The notes beneath the pieces are model-generated. The model saw nothing but the letters and a program-made list of their open reading frames with translations. It was not told the DNA's origin and searched no databases. From Clostridiales bacterium (GTDB lineage: Bacteria > Bacillota > Clostridia > Peptostreptococcales > Anaerovoracaceae): 64,000 nt of DNA. Below, piece by piece: positions 25,746-34,222 of this stretch; the first letter of the stretch is position 1; each line of letters begins with the position of its first letter. The DNA lies in NCBI GenBank assembly GCA_015058275.1, contig SVCQ01000006.1, forward strand, positions 23,233 through 87,232, in the 5' to 3' direction. The position numbers and the translations under genes were made by a program.

Positions 25746-28700
25746 ATGCCAGAGATCAGTAACTTCAAAAAGGTCCTCGTCGCCAACCGCGGCGAGATCG
25801 CAATAAGGATAATCAGAGCCTGCAGGGAGCTCGGCATCAGGACCGTGGCCATATACTCGGCCGAGGACCGCAATGCTCTCTTCAGGACCAAGGCTCATGA
25901 GTCGTATGAGATCGGCAGGGGCAAGAGCCCTATCGACGCATACCTCGATATCGACGAGATCATCCGTATAGCAAGGACCAAGGGCTGCGACGCCATCCAT
26001 CCGGGCTACGGCTTCCTCTCGGAGAACGCCGGATTCGCCAAAGCCTGCGAGGAGGCCGGTATCACATTCATCGGACCGACTCACGAGATGATGGAGCGCC
26101 TCGGCGACAAGATCAGCTCCAAGCTCGTGGCTGACGAGGTGGGAGTGCCGTGCATACCGGGCGTGGAGGCTGCCATCACAAGCGACAGCGAGGCTCTTGA
26201 GTTCGCAAAGGTCGCAGGCTATCCTGTGATGCTCAAGGCTGCCGCGGGAGGCGGCGGCCGTGGCATGAGGATAGTCCGCAGCGAGGAGGATCTGATACCG
26301 CAGTTCAGAAGCGCTCAGAACGAAGCCGTCAAGGCCTTTGGCAACGGCGATATCTTTATCGAGAAGTACATCGAGGAGCCTAAGCACATCGAGGTGCAGG
26401 TACTCGGAGATAAATACGGCCGGGTGGTCCACCTCTACGAGAGGGACTGCTCCGTACAGAGGCGCCATCAAAAGGTAGTGGAGTTCACGCCGGCGCTGTG
26501 CATCACTGATGAGCAGAGACAGGCCATATGCTCCGACGCGCTCAAGATAGCCGGAGCGGTCAACTACAACAGCGCGGGTACGGTCGAATTCCTGGTGGAT
26601 AAGGACGGGAACCACTACTTCATCGAGATGAACACGAGGATACAGGTGGAGCATACCGTTACGGAGCTCGTCACCGGCATAGATCTCGTGCAGGCGATGA
26701 TACTCGTGGCGGAAGGCTATCCGCTCGGTTCCGAAGAGATCAACATAAAGAGACAGAGCGATATCCGCACCAACGGATACGCCATACAGTGCAGAGTTAC
26801 GACTGAGGACCCTGCCAATAACTTCGCTCCGGATACGGGCACTATCACGGAGTACAGGTCCGCATCGGGCAACGGCATCAGGCTGGACGGCGGCAACGGC
26901 TTCACCGGATCGGTGATCACACCGTACTACGATTCGCTGCTGGTCAAGGTCTGTGCCCACGACCGCACATTTAAGGGCGCGTGCAACAAGGCCGTGAGAG
27001 CCCTCAAGGAGATGAAGGTGACGGGAGTCAAGACCAATACGGGCTTCCTGCTCAATCTCCTCAACCACCCGACCTTCCGCAGGGGCGACTGCAATACGGG
27101 CTTCATAGCGGACAATCCGGAGCTGCTCAATATCAGGGCGGTCGCTGACCGGGAGGCCCAGGTGCTGGAATTCCTGGGCGATATGGTGGTCAATGGCCGC
27201 AAGGACAAGGCGGGCAGCTTTAACGTGCCGGACGTGCCTCAGGTCGACATGGCCGAGGTCAGGAAGCTCAGCGGCACCAAGCAGATATTTGATGAGAAGG
27301 GCGCCAAAGGCGTCAGCGAATGGGTACTCAGCCAGGACAGGGTCCTGATCACCGACACCTCGCTCAGAGACGCCCAGCAGTCGCTCCTGGCCACCAGAGT
27401 CAGGACTCGCGACATGGAGAAGATCGCCCCTGCCATGGCGTATTACGGCAGGGATATGTTCTCGTACGAGATGTGGGGCGGAGCTACCTTTGATGTAAGC
27501 ATGAGGTTCCTCGGAGAGGATCCGTGGGAGAGGCTGGCCGTGCTCAGGGAGAGCATACCGAACGTGCTCATGCAGATGCTCATACGCGGAGCCAACGCGG
27601 TAGGCTACAGGAACTATCCGGACAATACGATACGCAAATTCGTACGTGAGGCATACAAGGGAGGGATCGATGTCTTTAGGATATTCGACTCGCTCAACTG
27701 GGTGCGCGGCATCGAGGTCGCTCTCGACGAGGTGCTGACTGCCGGAGCCATAGCCGAGCCAGCTATGTGCTACACCGGGGACATACTCGACACGACCAGA
27801 GACAAATACACTCTCGACTACTATGTCAGGATGGCCAAGACCCTCGAGAAGCAGGGCGCGCACATCATAGGCATCAAGGATATGTCGGGCCTGCTCAAGC
27901 CGGTGGCAGCGTTCAGACTCATCAAGGCTCTCAAGAACGAAGTCGCCGTGCCTATCCACCTGCATACCCACGACACATCGGGCAACGGAGTTGCTACTCT
28001 GATGCTCGCAGCGGAAGCGGGAGTGGATATAGTGGACGCGGCGTTCAACAGCATGTCCGGACTGACTTCCCAGCCGGCTCTCAACTCCTTTGTGGCGGCG
28101 CTTGAGAACAGCGACCGCGATACAAAGCTGGATTCCGAGGGACTGCAAAAGATATCCGCCTACTGGTCTGACGTGAGACCTGTGTACGGAGACTTCGAAT
28201 CCGACCTCAAGGCGACCACGGCCGAGATCTACAGGCTCGAGATCCCGGGCGGACAGTACTCCAATCTGAAGCCTCAGGTAGAGAGCTTCGGCATAGGATA
28301 CAAGTTCGACGAAGTCAAGAACATGTATGTAAAGGTCAATCAGATGCTCGGAGACATCATCAAGGTGACTCCGTCATCAAAGATGGTGGGCGACCTGGCC
28401 ATATTCATGGTCCAGAACGACCTGACCCCTGACAATATAGTAGAGAAGGGCAAGGACTTCGACTTCCCGGACAGCGTGGTCACTTACTTTGAGGGCATGA
28501 TGGGACAGCCGGAGTTCGGCTTCCCGGAGGACCTTCAGAGGGTAGTGCTCAAGGATAAGAAGCCTATCACCGTGAGGCCGGGAGAGCTCCTGCCGCCGGA
28601 CGACTTCGAAGCCTTTAGGAAGCATCTTACAGAGGACCTCGGTCTCGAGGGTACCGATCAGGAGCTCGTATCCTACTCGATGTACAGCAAGGTCTTTGAC

Positions 28701-29195
28701 GACTATATAAAGAAGCTGCGCGAGGTAGGCAACTTCCGCAACATGGAGAGCGACACATTCTTCCACGGCATAGCTCTCGGACAGACTGCCGAGATAGAGC
28801 TCAAGCCGGGCAAGGTGCTGGTGGTGACTCTCGAGGATATAGGCAAGACCGACGAGGCCGGCAACCGAGACCTCACATTTACAGTGAACGGCTACCGCAG
28901 GGTAGTGAGCGTCAAGGACAGACAGGCCGTCACCAAGTCCGTGACCACATCGCAGATCCACTTCGCCAACAAGGAGGACGACAGAGAGATCGGAGCCAAT
29001 ATACCGGGCACCGTCATCAAGATCCTCGTGGCGGAGGGCGACAAGGTCAGGCAGGGCCAGCCGGTCGCCATACTCGAAGCGATGAAGATGGAGACCAACG
29101 TCCTGGCGACACAGGACGGTACCGTCGAGAAAATATATGTAAAGGAAGGCGACAGCGTCAAATCGGCACAGCTGATAGTGCGCCTCGCCGATTAA
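25746..29195 (+). CDS. pyc: pyruvate carboxylase
   Basis: ATP- and biotin-dependent carboxylation of pyruvate to oxaloacetate, an anaplerotic step. It has the domain order of a single-chain enzyme. An N-terminal biotin carboxylase comes first (KVLVANRGEIAIRIIRACRELG; AAAGGGGRGMRIV; FIEMNTRIQVEHTVTE). The carboxyltransferase is central (TDTSLRDAQQSLLATRVRT; LHTHDTSGNGVAT). The biotin carrier domain is C-terminal, with Lys1114 in EAMKMETN as the biotin attachment site. The full length of 1149 residues is intact. A large antisense open frame overlaps it but is only a codon-bias shadow. Confidence 0.97.
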   Translation: MPEISNFKKVLVANRGEIAIRIIRACRELGIRTVAIYSAEDRNALFRTKAHESYEIGRGKSPIDAYLDIDEIIRIARTKGCDAIHPGYGFLSENAGFAKACEEAGITFIGPTHEMMERLGDKISSKLVADEVGVPCIPGVEAAITSDSEALEFAKVAGYPVMLKAAAGGGGRGMRIVRSEEDLIPQFRSAQNEAVKAFGNGDIFIEKYIEEPKHIEVQVLGDKYGRVVHLYERDCSVQRRHQKVVEFTPALCITDEQRQAICSDALKIAGAVNYNSAGTVEFLVDKDGNHYFIEMNTRIQVEHTVTELVTGIDLVQAMILVAEGYPLGSEEINIKRQSDIRTNGYAIQCRVTTEDPANNFAPDTGTITEYRSASGNGIRLDGGNGFTGSVITPYYDSLLVKVCAHDRTFKGACNKAVRALKEMKVTGVKTNTGFLLNLLNHPTFRRGDCNTGFIADNPELLNIRAVADREAQVLEFLGDMVVNGRKDKAGSFNVPDVPQVDMAEVRKLSGTKQIFDEKGAKGVSEWVLSQDRVLITDTSLRDAQQSLLATRVRTRDMEKIAPAMAYYGRDMFSYEMWGGATFDVSMRFLGEDPWERLAVLRESIPNVLMQMLIRGANAVGYRNYPDNTIRKFVREAYKGGIDVFRIFDSLNWVRGIEVALDEVLTAGAIAEPAMCYTGDILDTTRDKYTLDYYVRMAKTLEKQGAHIIGIKDMSGLLKPVAAFRLIKALKNEVAVPIHLHTHDTSGNGVATLMLAAEAGVDIVDAAFNSMSGLTSQPALNSFVAALENSDRDTKLDSEGLQKISAYWSDVRPVYGDFESDLKATTAEIYRLEIPGGQYSNLKPQVESFGIGYKFDEVKNMYVKVNQMLGDIIKVTPSSKMVGDLAIFMVQNDLTPDNIVEKGKDFDFPDSVVTYFEGMMGQPEFGFPEDLQRVVLKDKKPITVRPGELLPPDDFEAFRKHLTEDLGLEGTDQELVSYSMYSKVFDDYIKKLREVGNFRNMESDTFFHGIALGQTAEIELKPGKVLVVTLEDIGKTDEAGNRDLTFTVNGYRRVVSVKDRQAVTKSVTTSQIHFANKEDDREIGANIPGTVIKILVAEGDKVRQGQPVAILEAMKMETNVLATQDGTVEKIYVKEGDSVKSAQLIVRLAD

Positions 29196-29276
29196 AGCTT
29201 GTACATCAGGCAGATAAACTATATAGTTCAGATGTAAAACTTATAAAACAGGCAATTGCCGAGGAGGAGATCATCC

Positions 29277-30344
29277 ATGAAAATTCTTGTTATCAACCCG
29301 GGGGCAACTTCCACCAAGATCTGCGTCTTTGAGGACGAAAACGAAGTGATGCGCGTAGGCATCGACCACGACGCGTCCGAGATCGCAAAGTATCCTCACG
29401 TAGTAGAGCAGGCACCGTTCAGGAAAGAGGCCATCCTCAAGACCATCGAGGAGAACGGCTATAAGCTGAGCGACTTCGACGCCATCTGCGGCAGAGGCGG
29501 ACTCTTCAAGCACATCCCTTCGGGTACATATAAGGTCAATGACGCTGTCATCAGGGATATCGAGAACCCGCCGTACGGAGAGCACGCGGCCAACCTCGGT
29601 GCGTATATCTCCAAGGAGCTCGCGGATTCCGTAGGCATCCCGGCATTCTTTGTAGACCCTGTATGCGTGGACGAGATGGAGCCTCTCGCGAGGTATTCGG
29701 GACTCGGACTTCCGGGCTTCGAGAGACAGTCGTTCTTCCATCCTCTCAACCACAAGTCGGTAGCCCGCAAGGCGGCCAAACAGCTCGGCAAGGCCTATGA
29801 GGAGCTCAATCTCGTCATCTGCCACCTCGGAGGAGGCGTATCGGTCGGCGCTCACAAAAAAGGCAAGGTAGTCGACGTCAACAACGTCAAGGATGACGGA
29901 GCCATGGGTATGGACAGAGGCGGAGCTCTCCCTGCGAACGCGCTGGTCAATCTCTGCTTCCAGGAGGGCATGACCAAGGCCGATGTCAAGAGGATAATCG
30001 GACAGGAAGCCGGTATCTACTCCTACACGGGCACCAAGGACTTCAGGGATGTCGAGAATGCCGCCTTCGATGACGGTGACGAAAAGATGCTCGAGGCGTT
30101 CAAGGCCATCGCGTATCAGCTCGCAAAGGATATAGGAGCTATGTCCGCTGTCCTGAGATTCGATGTAGATGCGATCATCTTTACGGGCGGCATGGCCTAT
30201 TCCGAGAGGTTCTGCGAGGAGATCGGCTCCTATGTCAGCAAGATCGCGCCTATCATGAGATTCCCGGGCGAAGAGGAGATGAAGGCTCTCGCCGAGGGAG
30301 CTCTCAAGGCTCTCAATACAGGCCACTGGGAGATTTACGAGTAG
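29277..30344 (+). CDS. buk: butyrate kinase
   Basis: Acetokinase-family enzyme converting butyryl phosphate and ADP to butyrate and ATP, or the related branched-chain acyl phosphates. The N-terminal ILVINPGATSTKICVF is the phosphate-binding loop. HLGGGVSVGAHKKGKVVDVNN and GGMAYSERFC fit the butyrate-kinase subgroup. ATG 29277 follows GAGGAGGA; the longer open frame has no ribosome site. The product is 355 residues. No phosphotransbutyrylase gene is adjacent, so the partner lies elsewhere or the enzyme serves branched-chain substrates. Confidence 0.92.
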   Translation: MKILVINPGATSTKICVFEDENEVMRVGIDHDASEIAKYPHVVEQAPFRKEAILKTIEENGYKLSDFDAICGRGGLFKHIPSGTYKVNDAVIRDIENPPYGEHAANLGAYISKELADSVGIPAFFVDPVCVDEMEPLARYSGLGLPGFERQSFFHPLNHKSVARKAAKQLGKAYEELNLVICHLGGGVSVGAHKKGKVVDVNNVKDDGAMGMDRGGALPANALVNLCFQEGMTKADVKRIIGQEAGIYSYTGTKDFRDVENAAFDDGDEKMLEAFKAIAYQLAKDIGAMSAVLRFDVDAIIFTGGMAYSERFCEEIGSYVSKIAPIMRFPGEEEMKALAEGALKALNTGHWEIYE

Positions 30345-30398
30345 ACTACACGGAGTATAAAGGCCCTCCGGCGCAGCATTCAGAACAGGGGACCAGAT

Positions 30399-33278
30399 TT
30401 GAAAAGAGATCTCACACAATTCATTAAAGACAATTACGAAAAGGCTATAGATTATCACTATCTGCAGCCGTACTATCAGCCGGTCATACGCACATCGTCC
30501 AGACAGCTATGCAGCTTTGAGGTGCTCGCGCGCTGGATCGACCCGGAGATCGGCATGGTATATCCCGATGAATTCATCCCGGTGATGGAGGATATCGGGG
30601 CGATACACCTGCTGGATGAACACATCATCAGAATGGCGTGCGCGAGGCTTGGCGTAATCCTGGCCAAGGATGAGCCGGCTGTCCCTATCTCGGTCAATCT
30701 GTCGAGAAAGGACTTCGATCTATGCGATATCTTCTCTGTAGTGGACGATATCGTAAGCGAGAACCGCCTGCCTCATGACTATATCAACATCGAGATAACC
30801 GAGAGCATCATGGCCGAAAACAAAGACATGATGCTTGAGGAGATAAGCCGCTTCCGTGAGAACGGCTATCCGGTCTGGATGGACGATTTCGGCAGCGCGT
30901 ACTCGTCGCTCAACGTGCTCAAGGAGTTCGAGTTCGACGAGCTCAAGCTCGACATGGCCTTTTTGAGACCGTTCACGCAGAGGTCGCAGCGCATAGCGAC
31001 TTCGATCATCGACATGGCCAAGAGCGTCAACACGCATACTCTCGCTGAGGGCGTCGAGACGGAGGAGCAGTTCAGATACCTCCGTAATATCGGATGTGAA
31101 AAGGTACAGGGTTACTACTTCGGCAAGCCTATGCCGTACGAAGACGCCATGCGGCATATAGCAGAGCAGGGCATCGGTATCGAGTCTCCTCAGGACAGGA
31201 AGTACTACGATGACATAGGCAAGGTCAATTACCTCAGCGCCGTTCCTTTCATGACCAGAGAGGAGAGAGATGAGATCACGACCGCCAGGCAGCTCAACAG
31301 TATACCGCTGTCCATTATAGAGGTGAAGGGCGACAGCTTCAGCGTGCTCTTCTACAATACAGCCTTTGAGGAGACGGCTCTTGAGACGGGGCTCTTTGAC
31401 GATGTATTCAGCCAGGAGCTACTGTGCGTCAGCCAGCCGTTCAACAAGCTGTCGGCCAAGCTTCACAGGCTGCTGGATTCGGTGGCCGGCGGAGGAGACG
31501 GCAGCATGCTCTTTACCTCGCACGAGGAGTACTACGAGGTCAGGGTCAGATGCGTAGCAAGGACACGCGGCAAGTACAGCGTGCTGATGAGACTTTCCAA
31601 TCTGTCAAAGGCGGCGAAGGCGGCAAGCACGAGCCAGCTGGACGAGTCTCTTGTCAGGATATACGCGATGTTCGAGCGTATCACCCTGGTCGATCTCAAC
31701 ACAGATACGATCAGGCCTCTGTACACTACGACGAGAGAGAAGCTGGTATCTCAGAATACGGATGCCGACAAGATGGCTCACGAATATGCCGAAAAATACC
31801 TCTTCCCGGAGGACCGAGACATTTACCTCAGTATGGTGGATCCAAAGACGGTCGAGGAGAGGTTCAGAGAGAATGGCATAACATACATGACGAGGGTGCT
31901 GCGCACAAAGAGTACTCACGGCAGTTACGAATGGAAGGAATACACTGACCTGCGCATCGGGAATAACGTGTATCTCATACTGATCAAGAATGTGCATCAG
32001 TCCGTGATATCCCTCGAAAGCCGTATCCACAGGACTCTGGCGGGCGAGGACGGCTACACTGCCGATCTGCTCTGGTCAAATCTCATACGCTCGGGCCTTA
32101 TCAGGCTGTTCTGGAAGGACAGGGAAAGGAGGTTCCTCGGCGCGAGCAACGCCTTCCTCGACTACTACGGATTTGACTCCGTGGATGAGATATTCGGCAG
32201 TAACGACGAGGACCTCGGGTGGCACCTCGATCCGGGGCCGTACAAGAGTGACGAACTCAGGGTCATCAAAGAGGGCATCACCACGCACAATATACCGGGC
32301 AACTGCTTGTGCGATGGAGAGAACCGCGAGATCCTCGCCAGCAAGACTCCTATATATAACACCAACGGAGAGATCATCGGTCTGATGGGCTATTTCATCG
32401 ACAGAGATCTTCTCGACGTTAACGATCAGCGCGGGAGAGAGACAAGGCGCAGGGATATACATACCGGACTTCTGAATTCCAGAGGCTTCTCAGAGGAGGC
32501 ATCGAATTTCAGGGACGAGTTCTATCTCAGAGGCAAGGACTTCGTCCGCATGCACGTATCCATAGATGACTTTGATACCATAAATGAGCGTTACGGATAC
32601 GACTTCGGAGACAAGCTGCTCGGAGAATTCGGCAGGGCGCTCAAGACGGCCTTTGGCCGCAGCTGCGCTGTCGGCAGGATCGCCGGTTCGAGATTCGCGC
32701 TGATGAAGGGGATCGACAGGATAGAGGACGCCGACATACTCCGCGAGCAGGTAAGACATGCCGCCGCGAGAATAACCAGTATCGACGAGATCCCGGTCAC
32801 CATATATTCGTCGGCCGGATACGCGCTGTTCTCCGAGAGCGAGAACCTCAGCGAACAGGAGAAGATGGCCGAGCGAAGGATACTTGCCGACCGCAACAAG
32901 GGAGTGACCAACGAGATACTGATGTCGCGCGCCGCGGAGCTCTTCCACTTCTTTGACGATATACCGGCCGTGTTTGCGGTATACCACGTGACGAGGAACG
33001 AAGATCACGGCACTACAGACGCCGTTCTGTTCTATGTGAACCATGCGTACGAGAAGGCGACACGCGAGAAATCTCAGGACATACTCGGACACGGGGTCAG
33101 GGAGCTGTACAGCTTTATAGACGAGAACTGGTATGACAAGATGGTGGCGGCCGCTCTCAAGGGAGAGACGGCGTCGGACGATTTCGAGTTCGAGCCGACA
33201 GGCCGGAAATACAGGTTCACGGCCAACCCGATCATATATGAGGGCTACTGCGCCGTAACATATCTGGAGAAGGACTGA
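30399..33278 (+). CDS. EAL-domain c-di-GMP phosphodiesterase with PAS-like and degenerate GGDEF domains
   Basis: Cytoplasmic signalling protein of 959 residues. The EAL domain is N-terminal (about 20-265) and keeps the residues needed for hydrolysis of cyclic di-GMP: FEVLAR, NLSRKDF, EITES, DDFGSAYSS, LKLD, EGVETEEQ, QGYYFGKP. PAS-like segments occupy roughly 285-650. A GGDEF fold follows (DIHTGLLNSRGF to about 850) with signature AGSRF, so no cyclase activity is expected. A last PAS-like segment ends the protein. Start TTG is preceded by AGGGGA. The transglutaminase-like gene begins 26 bases after the stop. A paralogue with an overlapping module set lies at 60699-63911. Confidence 0.88.
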   Translation: MKRDLTQFIKDNYEKAIDYHYLQPYYQPVIRTSSRQLCSFEVLARWIDPEIGMVYPDEFIPVMEDIGAIHLLDEHIIRMACARLGVILAKDEPAVPISVNLSRKDFDLCDIFSVVDDIVSENRLPHDYINIEITESIMAENKDMMLEEISRFRENGYPVWMDDFGSAYSSLNVLKEFEFDELKLDMAFLRPFTQRSQRIATSIIDMAKSVNTHTLAEGVETEEQFRYLRNIGCEKVQGYYFGKPMPYEDAMRHIAEQGIGIESPQDRKYYDDIGKVNYLSAVPFMTREERDEITTARQLNSIPLSIIEVKGDSFSVLFYNTAFEETALETGLFDDVFSQELLCVSQPFNKLSAKLHRLLDSVAGGGDGSMLFTSHEEYYEVRVRCVARTRGKYSVLMRLSNLSKAAKAASTSQLDESLVRIYAMFERITLVDLNTDTIRPLYTTTREKLVSQNTDADKMAHEYAEKYLFPEDRDIYLSMVDPKTVEERFRENGITYMTRVLRTKSTHGSYEWKEYTDLRIGNNVYLILIKNVHQSVISLESRIHRTLAGEDGYTADLLWSNLIRSGLIRLFWKDRERRFLGASNAFLDYYGFDSVDEIFGSNDEDLGWHLDPGPYKSDELRVIKEGITTHNIPGNCLCDGENREILASKTPIYNTNGEIIGLMGYFIDRDLLDVNDQRGRETRRRDIHTGLLNSRGFSEEASNFRDEFYLRGKDFVRMHVSIDDFDTINERYGYDFGDKLLGEFGRALKTAFGRSCAVGRIAGSRFALMKGIDRIEDADILREQVRHAAARITSIDEIPVTIYSSAGYALFSESENLSEQEKMAERRILADRNKGVTNEILMSRAAELFHFFDDIPAVFAVYHVTRNEDHGTTDAVLFYVNHAYEKATREKSQDILGHGVRELYSFIDENWYDKMVAAALKGETASDDFEFEPTGRKYRFTANPIIYEGYCAVTYLEKD

Positions 33279-33304
33279 TAAAAACCGTACTGAGAACGCT
33301 GTTA

Positions 33305-34210
33305 ATGACGGGACTGATCATCGCCCTGTGCACGGGCCCGGCACCACTTCGGGCAGAGGCGGAGGACTTCGTTTACCACGCGTCCGAAGAGGATGCGGCG
33401 GCGGAGCTAAGAGAAGCTATGAAGGCGCGTCAGCGCGAGGTCACGATCGGCCTCCTGCGCGAGGTGGATCAGCAAAGCCTCCAGGCCCTTATAGGAGATC
33501 TGGTGGAGCTCGCGACAGAGCACACCGGGGATCCCGAGGAGGGAGATTACCTGAAGTTCCAATACGGGAGCTACGACGGCTCGGGCAGGACGATAAATGT
33601 GAACGGCTCCATGGGAGTCAGGCTCAGCTACAGCTTCAAATACTACGACACTTCAAACCAGGAGGAGATACTGGGCGCGGAGGTCAGGAGGATAATAAAG
33701 GAGCTCGATCCAGAGTCCAAGTCCGACTACGAAAAGCTCAAGGCGATACATGAGCTGATCTGTCAGAAGGTCGAATACGATCAGGCGGACGGGAGTGACT
33801 CGAGGAGGACCGCGTACGACGCCCTGGTAAACGGCAGGGCCGTATGTCAGGGCTATTCGAACGCCCTGTACAGGCTGCTGCTGGAGGCCGGAGTGGACAA
33901 CAGGATCATATACGGCAAGGCTACGGAGAGCAGCGGCATCGAAGTGCCGCATACATGGAATATAGTCAGGCTGGATGACAAATACTATTACGTGGACATC
34001 ACCTGGGATGACACCGGCGGCACGAATGACTTCTTTGTCAGGCCGCGGGGAGAGTTCGAGGACAGTCACAAGGCCGGAGATGAATACCCGGAGGACTTCT
34101 TTACAAAGACCTGCCCTGTATCCGCAGAAGAATACAGAACAGACCCTGATGAGATATGCGCCCTTATGAGCGGGCACGCTCTGGAATTTGCAAAGCTCTT
34201 TGCGGCATAG
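33305..34210 (+). CDS. secreted transglutaminase-fold protein
   Basis: Exported protein with a transglutaminase/protease-like catalytic domain, 301 residues. The triad is visible: Cys181 in GRAVCQGYSNAL, His216 in VPHTWNIV and Asp231 in YYYVDITWDD. The N-terminal hydrophobic stretch looks like a signal peptide, but from ATG 33305 it lacks the basic n-region. In-frame codons upstream would add IKTVLRTLL, so a rare start near 33278 is possible. Domains of this type crosslink or cleave cell-wall-associated proteins; the actual substrate is unknown. It sits between the EAL protein and an exported lipase-like protein. Confidence 0.82.
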   Translation: MTGLIIALCTGPAPLRAEAEDFVYHASEEDAAAELREAMKARQREVTIGLLREVDQQSLQALIGDLVELATEHTGDPEEGDYLKFQYGSYDGSGRTINVNGSMGVRLSYSFKYYDTSNQEEILGAEVRRIIKELDPESKSDYEKLKAIHELICQKVEYDQADGSDSRRTAYDALVNGRAVCQGYSNALYRLLLEAGVDNRIIYGKATESSGIEVPHTWNIVRLDDKYYYVDITWDDTGGTNDFFVRPRGEFEDSHKAGDEYPEDFFTKTCPVSAEEYRTDPDEICALMSGHALEFAKLFAA

Positions 34211-34222
34211 GGAGACATCACA

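Noticed and set aside
25407..28148. 913-codon open frame antisense to typA/pyc
   Set aside because: It lies wholly opposite two well-conserved enzymes, has low-complexity composition rich in His/Arg/Leu and no ribosome site; it is a by-product of codon bias.
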